DNA of 64,000 bases, taken from G11 sp947167445 (GTDB lineage: Bacteria > Bacillota > Clostridia > Lachnospirales > Lachnospiraceae). Position numbers and translations under genes: made by a program. Location: contig CAMVID010000001.1 in assembly GCA_947167445.1 (NCBI GenBank), positions 186,001 to 250,000 of the forward strand. The letters are read 5' to 3'. Of this stretch, positions 41,536 to 50,386 are shown piece after piece; the stretch's first letter is position 1; every line of letters begins with the position of its first letter. Below the pieces are notes generated by a model. The model saw only the letters and a list, made by a program, of their open reading frames with translations, searched no databases and was not told the DNA's origin.

Positions 41536-42768
41536 TTAAATTTCGTGTATAAATAATCCGCTTAGTAACTTTGGTTCAAACCATGTAGACTTTGGAGGCA
41601 TAAGCATATCTTTGTCAGCCACCGCAAAAAGTTCTCTCATGGAGGTGGGATGCATAGAAAACGCAACCTCGCAGCCATCCAAAACTCTTCTTTCCAGTTC
41701 CCCAAGGCCTCTTATTCCGCCTACGAAATCAATTCTTTCATCGGTTTTGGGATCCTTGATTCCAAGAAGAGGATCAAGAACATAGTCCTGTAATATTGAA
41801 ACATCAAGGCCTTTCACCGGCTCATCTGATAAAATCTTCGGTTTCGCCTTTAATACATACCATTTTCGGTTAAGGAACATTCCAAATGTCCCCTTGGATA
41901 AAGGCTTAACTGCCCCTTCACTTTCAGAAACCTCAAAGCATTCCCCTAATTTCTCAAGAAACATTTTATATGTCAATCCATTAAGGTCCTTAACCACGCG
42001 GTTATAATCCATGATGTAAAGTTCATCCTCAGGGAAAAGCACGCTAAGGCAGTAATTAAACTCTTCCTCTCCGGTATATCCGGGATTCTCTTCTCGCTTT
42101 TTGAGTCCGACTTTCACGGCGGAAGCGCATCTGTGATGGCCATCAGCTATATAGATATGTCTGATTTTATCAAAGGAAGATACAATCCCTTTGATATCAT
42201 AGTCGTCATCAATGATATATACTTTTTCAGTCACACCCTGCTCAGTCACAAAGTCATAAACCGGAGCTTTCGTCATTGCCTTTTGAGTAATGTTGTAAAT
42301 TGTTTCATTGGCTCTGTAAGCAAGGAAAATGGGACCGGTCTGAGCAGAGCAGGTATAAACATGATTAATCCTGTCAATCTCCTTGTCCTCTCTGGTATTC
42401 TCATGCTTCTTGATGGTTCCATTAAGATAATCATCTATGGCAAAGCATCCCACAATACCTGTCTGGGTACGTCCAAGGAAAGTCATGGAATAGACATAAA
42501 AACATGGCTTGTCATCTTTTACAAATCTTCCCTCATTAATCCAATCTCTGAGAAGAGATGATGCTTTTTCATAGACTTCTTTTCCGTATATATCATGCCC
42601 AACTTCAAAATTAACCTCCGGCCTGTCTATTGCCAGAAATGAAAAAGAGTTTGCAGACACAATCTGCCGTGCTTCCTCAGTATCGTAAACGTCATAGGGA
42701 AGCGCAGCGATTTTCTCTGCAAACTCTCGCTTGGGTCTTAATGCTTGAAACGGTCTTATATCCGACAT
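41536..42768 (-). CDS. DUF1015 family protein
   Basis: A 410-residue protein of the DUF1015 family, of unknown biochemistry. It begins MSDIRPFQALRP, the usual family start, and has PYDVYDTEEARQIV, NHVYTCSAQTGPIFLAYR and HIYIADGHHRCASAVKVG. The DGHHR motif resembles ParB/Srx-type enzymes. DUF1015 genes commonly sit near serC and serA in Clostridia; here they are 0.4 kb away, with a small plus-strand gene between. A TTG at 42792 extends the frame, and the ribosome site is weak in either case. It precedes the GlgB-like gene by 15 bases. Confidence 0.85.
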   Translation of the reverse strand: MSDIRPFQALRPKREFAEKIAALPYDVYDTEEARQIVSANSFSFLAIDRPEVNFEVGHDIYGKEVYEKASSLLRDWINEGRFVKDDKPCFYVYSMTFLGRTQTGIVGCFAIDDYLNGTIKKHENTREDKEIDRINHVYTCSAQTGPIFLAYRANETIYNITQKAMTKAPVYDFVTEQGVTEKVYIIDDDYDIKGIVSSFDKIRHIYIADGHHRCASAVKVGLKKREENPGYTGEEEFNYCLSVLFPEDELYIMDYNRVVKDLNGLTYKMFLEKLGECFEVSESEGAVKPLSKGTFGMFLNRKWYVLKAKPKILSDEPVKGLDVSILQDYVLDPLLGIKDPKTDERIDFVGGIRGLGELERRVLDGCEVAFSMHPTSMRELFAVADKDMLMPPKSTWFEPKLLSGLFIHEI

Positions 42769-42844
42769 CTTCCAAAAATCCAAACCTTTCAACTATATAT
42801 AGTATATATTTTATCAAATTTTGCTGTCACAAACAAGTAACTTG

Positions 42845-42853
42845 TGCTAAAAT
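42845..42853 (+). promoter_or_regulatory. Extended -10 promoter of the 86-residue gene
   Basis: TGCTAAAAT (TG-C-TAAAAT) with only a weak -35 (TGTCAC at 42825). The transcript would start about 25 bases before the AAGGAG-led ATG. Confidence 0.5.
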
Positions 42854-42887
42854 GTACCAAAGTGAACATAGTTAAGGAGTGAAAAAT

Positions 42888-43148
42888 ATGACAGACGAAG
42901 AGAGAAAATTTTTGTCACGTATAAATAAATACGCAGAAACCAAACTGGCCGACATTGAGCCTCAAAAAACTCTGGTTTCCGTACAGTTAGAAGCCCTTAA
43001 GCCCATAATGCAGGAATTGGCCGACGAAACCGGTATGAAGATTGAAGAAGTTTTTATCAAATATATGGATCTTCAAAGCGAAGCTGTTGTTGAAACCGAA
43101 AAAAAGCTTCAGGATGATATGAAAGCTTTGGATGAAGCTTCCCAATAA
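42888..43148 (+). CDS. Small hypothetical protein
   Basis: An 86-residue, acidic, mostly helical protein (DEERKFLSRINKYAETKLAD, ETGMKIEEVFIKYMDLQSEAV) with no membrane segment or known motif. The end LQDDMKALDEASQ is coil-like. It is a single plus-strand gene between the serCA pair and the DUF1015 gene, with its own extended -10 promoter, an AAGGAG eight bases before the ATG and a good terminator, so it is likely a real, expressed gene. A GTG at 42879 is also possible. Function unknown. Confidence 0.72.
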   Translation: MTDEERKFLSRINKYAETKLADIEPQKTLVSVQLEALKPIMQELADETGMKIEEVFIKYMDLQSEAVVETEKKLQDDMKALDEASQ

Positions 43149-43159
43149 CAAAATCAAAA

Positions 43160-43193
43160 AACCTGAGAGAAAATCTTCTCTCAGGTTTATTTA
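43160..43193. terminator. Bidirectional terminator between the small gene and serA
   Basis: Stem ACCTGAGAGAA/TTCTCTCAGGT (43161-43171 with 43176-43186) with loop AATC. T-rich tails follow on both strands (TTATTTATT on plus, TTTTTTGATTTT on minus). Confidence 0.9.
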
Positions 43194-43196
43194 TTC

Positions 43197-44363
43197 TTAG
43201 TTCTTTACAACTCTTACTCTTATTACTCCGTCAACTTCTTTAAGCTTTGCGATTAACTCATCGGTTATCTTTGCTTCAACATCCATAAGAGTATAAGCAT
43301 ATTCACCCTTTGACTTGTTGGTGAAATCTGAAATGTTAATGTTCAAATCAGCGAATACAGCCGAGAACTTATTGATGGTACCGGGAATATTCTTTGAAAG
43401 AACAGCTACACGTGCATTATCTGTGCAGGGTCCCATATCCACTGTAGGATAGTTTACTGAGTTAATAACATTTCCGTTCTCGAGATACTCTATCAATTCC
43501 TTAACTGCCATTTTAGCACAGTTATCTTCAGATTCCTCGGTGGAAGCTCCAAGGTGAGGGATTACAATACATCCGTCCTGTCCTGCCGTGGTGGCATTGG
43601 GGAAATCAGAAACGTATTTTCTTACCTTTCCTGCCTTGATTGCCTTAAGAACAGCGGCCTCATCAACAAGAAGGTCTCTTGCGAAGTTAAGAATAATAAC
43701 TCCATCCTTCATCTTGCCGATAGCTTCTTCGCTAATGAATCCCTTTGTGGAATCAAGAAGAGGAACATGGATGGTGATATAATCACAGTTTGCATAGATA
43801 TCATCAACATTAAGCACATGCTTTACATCTCTGCTTAAGTTCCAAGCTGCATCTACGGATACATAAGGGTCATAACCCCATACTTCCATACCAAGGTTCT
43901 TGGCAACGTTGGCAACCTTAACACCGATTGCACCAAGACCAATAATACCAAGCTTCTTATCCTGAATCTCTGTTCCGGCGAATTTCTTCTTCTCCTTCTC
44001 AGCTGTCTTGGAAATATTCTCATCATCCTTAGCTGAAGAAACCCAGTTAACGCCTCCGATAACATCTCTTGAAGCCAAAAGAAGACCGGCTATTGTAAGC
44101 TCCTTAACTCCGTTTGCATTTGCTCCGGGTGTATTAAATACAACAATACCCTTTTCAGCACACTTGTCGAGAGGAATGTTGTTGACACCTGCGCCTGCTC
44201 TTGCAATTGCAAGAAGGCTCTCGGGAAGCTCCATCTCATGCATGGATGCGCTTCTTACAAGCACCCCGTCAGCTTCGGCAATATTATCTGTAGCTTTGTA
44301 ATTATCTGTAAATCTTTCAAGTCCTACTTTGGCAATAGGATTTAAGCAATTATATTTAAACAT
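43197..44363 (-). CDS. serA: D-3-phosphoglycerate dehydrogenase SerA
   Basis: First step of serine synthesis from glycolysis. The 388-residue protein has the NAD-binding GIIGLGAIGVKVANVAKNLG, the active site pair with VPLLDSTKGFIS and HLGASTEESEDN (His acid), and a C-terminal ACT domain (about 315-388) for feedback control. Its ATG overlaps the serC stop in TAATG, so translation is coupled. Confidence 0.93.
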   Translation of the reverse strand: MFKYNCLNPIAKVGLERFTDNYKATDNIAEADGVLVRSASMHEMELPESLLAIARAGAGVNNIPLDKCAEKGIVVFNTPGANANGVKELTIAGLLLASRDVIGGVNWVSSAKDDENISKTAEKEKKKFAGTEIQDKKLGIIGLGAIGVKVANVAKNLGMEVWGYDPYVSVDAAWNLSRDVKHVLNVDDIYANCDYITIHVPLLDSTKGFISEEAIGKMKDGVIILNFARDLLVDEAAVLKAIKAGKVRKYVSDFPNATTAGQDGCIVIPHLGASTEESEDNCAKMAVKELIEYLENGNVINSVNYPTVDMGPCTDNARVAVLSKNIPGTINKFSAVFADLNINISDFTNKSKGEYAYTLMDVEAKITDELIAKLKEVDGVIRVRVVKN

Positions 44364-45445
44364 TAAGCATTCTCCTTCTCATACTTCTTAAGGAAGTCAA
44401 CCAAAGCCTGAACGCCTTCAAGAGGCATAGCATTGTAAATTGAAGCACGTAAGCCTCCAACGCTCTTATGGCCCTTAAGGTTGTCAAAACCTGCAGCCTT
44501 TGTTGCTGCCACTACTTCAGCATCCTTCTCGGCGGATTCGGTAACAAAAGGAACGTTCATAAGAGAGCGGAACTCTTTCTCTACTGTTCCCTTGAACATC
44601 TTGCTGTTATCAAGGAAGTCATAAAGAATAGCTGCTTTCTTCTTATTGATCTCATCCATGGCTGAAAGTCCGCCTAAGCTCTTAAGGTACTTGAATACCT
44701 TGCCGCATACATAAATTGCCCAGCAGTTGGGTGTATTGTACATTGAGCCATTATTTGCGTGAGTATCGTATCTCATATATACAGGTGTATTTTCAGGAAG
44801 GTCTTCACGAATAAGATCCTCCCGGATAATAACGATGGATAAACCTGCAGGTCCTACATTCTTCTGAACACCGCCGTAAATAATACCGTAATCGGATACG
44901 TTACAAGGCTTGGACAGGAACATGGAAGACTGATCTGCTACAAGAATCTTGCCCTTAGTGTTGGGAAGCTTCTGGAAAGTGGTTCCATGAATTGTCTCAT
45001 TCTCGCAGATATAAACATAATCTGCATTATCATCAACAGGAAGATCGGAACAGTCCGGAATATAGCTGTAATTCTTATCATCGCTGGATGCAATGATATT
45101 GACTTTGCCAAATTTCTTGGCTTCTGTAGCTGCCTTCTTGGACCATGCACCGGTAACGATGTAATCAAACACACCGTTCTTGCAAAGGTTCATGGGAATC
45201 ATGGAGAACTGTAATGTAGCACCGCCCTGAATGAATAATACCTTGTAATTGTCAGGAATATTCATTAACTCTCTAAGATCTTTCTCAGCTTCGTCAGCTA
45301 TGGTCTGAAAAACCTTGGATCGATGGGACATCTCCATTACGCTCATTCCGCTTCCCTTGTAATCAAGAAGCTCAGCCTGGATTTCCTCAAGCACAGGCAA
45401 AGGCATTGTAGCCGGGCCTGCTGAAAAATTGTAAACTCTGGACAT
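44363..45445 (-). CDS. serC: Phosphoserine aminotransferase SerC
   Basis: PLP enzyme that converts phosphohydroxypyruvate to phosphoserine. The 360-residue protein begins VYNFSAGPATMPLPVLEEIQ, and has YGGVQKNVGPAGLSIVIIRE with the PLP lysine. The C-terminal GHKSVGGLRASIYNAMPLEG is the family end. A strong promoter lies upstream. serB is not visible nearby. Confidence 0.96.
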   Translation of the reverse strand: MSRVYNFSAGPATMPLPVLEEIQAELLDYKGSGMSVMEMSHRSKVFQTIADEAEKDLRELMNIPDNYKVLFIQGGATLQFSMIPMNLCKNGVFDYIVTGAWSKKAATEAKKFGKVNIIASSDDKNYSYIPDCSDLPVDDNADYVYICENETIHGTTFQKLPNTKGKILVADQSSMFLSKPCNVSDYGIIYGGVQKNVGPAGLSIVIIREDLIREDLPENTPVYMRYDTHANNGSMYNTPNCWAIYVCGKVFKYLKSLGGLSAMDEINKKKAAILYDFLDNSKMFKGTVEKEFRSLMNVPFVTESAEKDAEVVAATKAAGFDNLKGHKSVGGLRASIYNAMPLEGVQALVDFLKKYEKENA

Positions 45446-45502
45446 TCCTCTCTCCTCCTCAATGCTTGTTAAAAAATTATCACGGTCGAAACCGTTATCA
45501 AG

Positions 45503-45531
45503 ATTGTATACTTTAATACAACTTTAGTCAA
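45503..45531 (-). promoter_or_regulatory. Promoter of serC-serA
   Basis: TTGACT (45526-45531) and TACAAT (45503-45508) with a 17-base spacer on the minus strand, about 58 bases before the serC ATG. The leader contains AACGGTTTCGACCGT, an ACGGT/ACCGT inverted repeat of unknown meaning. Confidence 0.75.
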
Positions 45532-45563
45532 GTAGAGTTTTAAATCAATCAAGTGTCGATTTT

Positions 45564-46985
45564 TTAATATATTACAACAATTGTTCCAACGGAAACACTT
45601 TCATACAGCTGGGCCATGGCATCATCAGGGGTGTTAATACATCCGTGACTTCCGCCCCACTTGTATATATCTCCGCCGAACTCGCTTCTCCACATGGCAT
45701 CATGAATACCAATGCCGTTTCTTATGTGCATCCAGTAATGTACAAAGGAACAGTAATCGGGGCCTATAAGGTACCGGTCTCTCTCCTTTGACACAATTGG
45801 ACTTATCATGGAAGGAGTTGCATGTGATGTGGAAACATTTCCTGTTACAACAGGGGTGCTTAAAATCAATTCACCGTCCACATAATAGTACATTGTCTGA
45901 TTGGCTCTGTCGATTTCTATGTATGTATCTCCAATGGTATCAACATTACCGGTTCCCACATATTTGGTATACTCGGGGGTTCTTACTTCTTTCTTCTTTT
46001 CAAGAACAGCCTCTTTTAAGTACTTTATTTCCGCCTTCTTATTAAGAGCCGTGCCGATGTAGACATTATTGATTACTATTTCATCGCCTGCAGTGGTTTT
46101 GAAGGTTCTGGATTTACCAAAGGTATCGCAGATATCGGACAGCTCTGTAATAAAATCTTCTACGCAGTTATCCTTAAAAGCAATGTTGCCATCTTCATCT
46201 GTAAGAATCCGGCCATCGTCTCCTATAATCCACCCGGCTACTACCGAAGAATCAACTTTTATCTCTCTGTCACCAAGGTCATAGGTGATATCCACATCCT
46301 GAATATCCTTGATTTTTTCCCAAAGCTCATAAGTTTTCTTATCGGCTTCCGAGAGGTTTCTTTTGATAAGATCTTCATCGGTAAAAGTATAGGAGTCGTC
46401 TCCCGCAAGCATGGCTTTTCCGATGTCGTCCTTGGCCTTCTTTGAGTCTATGGTATCTCCTATATCCTCGTAAAGATAAAAACCTTTGCTTTCGTCATAC
46501 TTTATCTCGACTACAGCCTTTGAAACGTCATTGTTTGAATAGGCAAATGCAGGTGCATCCGCCACAGATTTGTTAAACAGCTCATCGTTGTATGAGTAAA
46601 CGGGATTAAGCTTATAGCTCATACCCATTGGCAAGCCCATGAACCAAAGGAAAGGGTTCTGACTGTCAATCATTTTTTCAAGGAGTTTTGTGTAATCAGA
46701 CTCAAATCCTATGTCTTCATAATGAACAAAGCTTTTTATGCCATGATTGTCAACAATGGTAAAAACGCCCTCGTCATCGCCTTCACAGAGGATCTCATTA
46801 AGTTCTGAAACCGTGAGTCCCGTGGCATATAACCCGTTAACCCAGGTACCGAATATAAAACGATGATTTTTTAAATTCTTGGAGAAAGCGCCATAGAATG
46901 CACTTACTCCAAGATATAAGCATACTAAAAGAACAGGAATTGCTATTATCGGAACAAGCCACCACTTGGGTTTCTTTTTGTCCAT
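45564..46985 (-). CDS. L,D-transpeptidase (YkuD) with peptidoglycan-binding domain
   Basis: Makes 3-3 cross-links in peptidoglycan or attaches proteins. A 473-residue membrane-anchored protein: a helix at about 7-32 (WWLVPIIAIPVLLVCLYLGV), two PG_binding_4-like regions (about 60-290, each with a LSELNEIL- or ITELSDIC-type helix) and the C-terminal YkuD domain with GIHDAMWRSEFGG and the catalytic cysteine in SHGCINTPDDA. It is the last gene after leuB-ilvD-ilvB, 17 bases after ilvB, an odd partner for an amino acid operon. Confidence 0.92.
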   Translation of the reverse strand: MDKKKPKWWLVPIIAIPVLLVCLYLGVSAFYGAFSKNLKNHRFIFGTWVNGLYATGLTVSELNEILCEGDDEGVFTIVDNHGIKSFVHYEDIGFESDYTKLLEKMIDSQNPFLWFMGLPMGMSYKLNPVYSYNDELFNKSVADAPAFAYSNNDVSKAVVEIKYDESKGFYLYEDIGDTIDSKKAKDDIGKAMLAGDDSYTFTDEDLIKRNLSEADKKTYELWEKIKDIQDVDITYDLGDREIKVDSSVVAGWIIGDDGRILTDEDGNIAFKDNCVEDFITELSDICDTFGKSRTFKTTAGDEIVINNVYIGTALNKKAEIKYLKEAVLEKKKEVRTPEYTKYVGTGNVDTIGDTYIEIDRANQTMYYYVDGELILSTPVVTGNVSTSHATPSMISPIVSKERDRYLIGPDYCSFVHYWMHIRNGIGIHDAMWRSEFGGDIYKWGGSHGCINTPDDAMAQLYESVSVGTIVVIY

Positions 46986-47002
46986 AATATAAGCCCTCGT
47001 CG

Positions 47003-48682
47003 CTATTTTTTGTCCTTAAGATCTGACTCATCAAAAGCATCGGAAATAGGAGCTCCACCGGGAACCATGGGGAATACCTTCTCGTCCATATCGATCAGGC
47101 AGTCAATCAATACAGGAGCGTTTGCTTTAAGAGCCTTCTTGAACACTTCCTCAAATTCTTCTTTCTTCGTTACTTTAAATGCCAGGCATCCAAGTCCTTC
47201 TGCAACCTTGCAGAAATCAACCTTATCCTGTAATACAGTCTGGGAGTATCTCTTATTGTAGAAAAGAGTCTGCCACTGTCTTACCATTCCGAGAACATGG
47301 TTGTTGATTACAACCTGAATAATGGGAATATTGTATCTTGAAGCTGTTGCCAGCTCATTCATATTCATTCTAAAGCAGCCATCACCGGCAATATTGATTA
47401 CAGTCTTGTCAGGCTTGGCAACTTTTGCTCCTATACATGCGCCAAGACCGTATCCCATTGTACCGAGTCCACCGGATGAAAGGAAGGTTCTGGGCATTGA
47501 ATACTTGTAGTATTGTGCAGCCCACATCTGATGCTGACCCACATCGGTTGTTATTATTGCCTGACCCTTGGTAAGTTCATCAATCTTCTCCATAATATAG
47601 GGGCAGGACAATACATTCTTATTATAGGATAAAGGATATTTCTTCTTGAAATCTGCAATATGCTTCATCCACTCTGCATGATTCTGCTTTTCAAGGCGCT
47701 TGTTTAAATCTGCAAGAACCAGTTTAAGGTCCCCTACGATGCATGCGTCGGTTTTGATGTTTTTATCTACCTCGGCATTATCGATATCAATCTGAATAAC
47801 CTTGGCATTTGCGGCAAATTTCTTGGCATTGCCAACAACTCTGTCAGAGAATCTTGCACCCAAAGCAACCAAAAGGTCGCACTCACTTACGCCGAAATTG
47901 CTGGCTTTGGTTCCGTGCATACCAATCATTCCGGTATATCTGTCATCTCTTCCGTCAAAAACACCTTTGCCCATTAATGTATCACAGACAGGGGCATCAA
48001 GAAGCTCGGCAAACTCTCTAACTTCTTTGTAAGCGCCTGAAGCCACTGCGCCACCACCTACATAAATGAAAGGCTTTTCGGCTTTTTTAAGTCTTCTTAA
48101 AATCTTCTCGACCTCAGTCTCGTCAGGCTTATACTCGGGAACATACTCCTTGATTTTCTTCTTTGTATATTCGCATTTGGCTGCAGTAACATCCTTGGTG
48201 ATATCAACAAGCACGGGACCGGGACGTCCGCTTCTTGCAATATCAAAAGCCTTTCTTATGGTATCAGCCAGGTTCTTAACATCCTTGACGATGTAGTTAT
48301 GCTTTGTGATAGGCATGGTTACGCCGGCTATATCAATCTCCTGGAAGGTATCTTTGCCAAGCATGGGAAGAACAACGTTTGCAGTTATGGCAACAACAGG
48401 AATGGAATCCATAAAAGCTGTTGCAATACCGGTAACCAGGTTGGTTGCTCCGGGTCCGCTGGTTGCAAAGCAAACACCTACTTTGCCCGTTGCTCTGGCA
48501 TATCCGTCAGCCGCATGAGCAGCACCCTGCTCGTGAGAAGTCAGAATATGATTGATTTCGTCGGTATGATCATATAAGGCATCATAAATATTTAAAATAG
48601 TGCCTCCGGGGTATCCGAATACAGTATCTACCCCTTGTTCCAATAAACACTGAATAACTATTTCAGAACCTGTAAGCTGCAT
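47003..48682 (-). CDS. ilvB: Acetolactate synthase large subunit, copy 2
   Basis: A second ThDP-dependent synthase, 559 residues: VDTVFGYPGGTILNIYDALY, EQGAAHAADGYARATGKVG with the catalytic Glu, ATSGPGATNLVTG and GDGCFRMNMNELAT followed by NNHVLGMVRQWQ. It is the classical biosynthetic length and resembles typical IlvB more than copy 1. No small subunit is adjacent, so it would have to borrow one of the ilvN products from 21.7-22.8 kb, or act unregulated. It follows ilvD by 20 bases. Confidence 0.96.
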   Translation of the reverse strand: MQLTGSEIVIQCLLEQGVDTVFGYPGGTILNIYDALYDHTDEINHILTSHEQGAAHAADGYARATGKVGVCFATSGPGATNLVTGIATAFMDSIPVVAITANVVLPMLGKDTFQEIDIAGVTMPITKHNYIVKDVKNLADTIRKAFDIARSGRPGPVLVDITKDVTAAKCEYTKKKIKEYVPEYKPDETEVEKILRRLKKAEKPFIYVGGGAVASGAYKEVREFAELLDAPVCDTLMGKGVFDGRDDRYTGMIGMHGTKASNFGVSECDLLVALGARFSDRVVGNAKKFAANAKVIQIDIDNAEVDKNIKTDACIVGDLKLVLADLNKRLEKQNHAEWMKHIADFKKKYPLSYNKNVLSCPYIMEKIDELTKGQAIITTDVGQHQMWAAQYYKYSMPRTFLSSGGLGTMGYGLGACIGAKVAKPDKTVINIAGDGCFRMNMNELATASRYNIPIIQVVINNHVLGMVRQWQTLFYNKRYSQTVLQDKVDFCKVAEGLGCLAFKVTKKEEFEEVFKKALKANAPVLIDCLIDMDEKVFPMVPGGAPISDAFDESDLKDKK

Positions 48683-48702
48683 ATGTAAATCTCCTTATTG
48701 TC

Positions 48703-50367
48703 TTATTTATATTCCAAAACCGCACCACGGTTTCCACTTGTTACAAGTTTTTCATATCTTGCAAGATAACCTGTTGTAACAGAAGGAGTCTTGGGCTTCC
48801 ACTCTGCTTTTCTCTTAGCCAGTTCTTCATCACTGACCTTGAGCTCAAGTTTTTTATTGGTTATATCAACAAGGATTGTATCTCCCTCTTTAACAAGAGC
48901 TATAGGGCCGCCAACAGCTGCCTCAGGTGAAACATGGCCGATGGAAGCTCCTCTTGATGCGCCGGAGAATCTTCCGTCTGTAATAAGTGCTACGGAAGAT
49001 CCAAGTCCCATTCCGGCTATTGCCGATGTGGGATTGAGCATCTCTCTCATTCCGGGACCGCCTTTAGGGCCTTCATATCTGATAACCACAACATCACCTG
49101 CAACAATCTTTCCGCCCTTAATTGCAGCGATTGCATCTTCTTCGCAGTCAAATACTCTGGCAGGTCCTTCATGAATCATCATCTCGGGAACTACAGCAGA
49201 CTGTTTAACAACACTTCCGTCAGGAGCAAGGTTGCCCTTAAGAACAGCAAGTCCACCGGACTTGGAATAAGGATTGCTTGTGGGTCTTATTACAGTCTCA
49301 TCTTTATTAATGGAATTCTTGATGTTCTCTCCAACAGTCTTGCCTGTTACAGTCATGCAGTCTCTGTTAATAAGTCCGATATCATCAAGCTCCTTCATAA
49401 CAGCCCATACACCGCCTGCCTCGTTAAGGTCCTCCATATAAGTGTGTCCTGCAGGTGCCAAATGGCAAAGGTTAGGTGTTTTGGCACTGATTTCATTGGC
49501 GTAAGCGATATCAAAATCAAAGCCTATCTCATGTGCTATAGCAGGGAGATGAAGCATTGAGTTTGTGGAACATCCCAAAGCCATGTCAACTGTAAGAGCA
49601 TTTATAATAGCTTCCTTTGTCATAATATCTCTGGGGCGAATATTCTTCTTAAGCATTTCCATAACAGCCATTCCGGCATGCTTAGCAAGCTTAATTCTTT
49701 CGGAATAAACAGCGGGAATTGTTCCGTTACCCTTAAGTCCCATTCCAAGTGCCTCTGTAAGGCAGTTCATGGAGTTGGCTGTATACATTCCCGAGCATGA
49801 ACCACAGGTAGGGCAAACCTTCTCCTCAAATTCCTTAACTTCTTCATCAGTCATTTTGCCGGCAGCATGAGCGCCAACAGCCTCAAACATGGATGAAAGG
49901 CTTCTCTTCTCACCTTTGACATGTCCTGCAAGCATGGGGCCGCCCGAAACAAATACTGTGGGAACGTTGATTCTTGCCGCAGCCATAAGAAGGCCGGGTA
50001 CGTTCTTATCACAGTTAGGAACCATTACAAGTGCGTCAAACTGGTGAGCCAAAGCCATACACTCTGTAGAATCGGCAATAAGGTCTCTTGTCACCAGAGA
50101 GTACTTCATTCCGATATGACCCATTGCGATTCCGTCACATACTGCAATGGCAGGAAAAACAACGGGTACGCCGCCTGCTTCAGCTACTCCAAGCTTAACG
50201 GCGTTAACTATTTTATCCAGATTCATATGGCCGGGTACTATCTCATTATATGAGCTTACAATACCGACCATGGGCTTGTTCATTTCTTCCTCGGTAAATC
50301 CAAGTGCATTAAACAGACTTCTGTGAGGGGCCTGTTGCATACCAACCTTTACATTATCACTTTTCAT
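48703..50367 (-). CDS. ilvD: Dihydroxy-acid dehydratase IlvD
   Basis: Dehydrates dihydroxyisovalerate and dihydroxymethylvalerate. The 554-residue protein has the Fe-S cysteines in NCDKNVPG and CGSCSGMYTANSMNC, and GRFSGASRGASIGHVSPEAA near the end. A TTG at 50382 is in frame, but the ATG at 50367 sits after GGAGGGAATATTA. It follows leuB by 19 bases. Confidence 0.97.
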   Translation of the reverse strand: MKSDNVKVGMQQAPHRSLFNALGFTEEEMNKPMVGIVSSYNEIVPGHMNLDKIVNAVKLGVAEAGGVPVVFPAIAVCDGIAMGHIGMKYSLVTRDLIADSTECMALAHQFDALVMVPNCDKNVPGLLMAAARINVPTVFVSGGPMLAGHVKGEKRSLSSMFEAVGAHAAGKMTDEEVKEFEEKVCPTCGSCSGMYTANSMNCLTEALGMGLKGNGTIPAVYSERIKLAKHAGMAVMEMLKKNIRPRDIMTKEAIINALTVDMALGCSTNSMLHLPAIAHEIGFDFDIAYANEISAKTPNLCHLAPAGHTYMEDLNEAGGVWAVMKELDDIGLINRDCMTVTGKTVGENIKNSINKDETVIRPTSNPYSKSGGLAVLKGNLAPDGSVVKQSAVVPEMMIHEGPARVFDCEEDAIAAIKGGKIVAGDVVVIRYEGPKGGPGMREMLNPTSAIAGMGLGSSVALITDGRFSGASRGASIGHVSPEAAVGGPIALVKEGDTILVDITNKKLELKVSDEELAKRKAEWKPKTPSVTTGYLARYEKLVTSGNRGAVLEYK

Positions 50368-50386
50368 TAATATTCCCTCCAAATTA

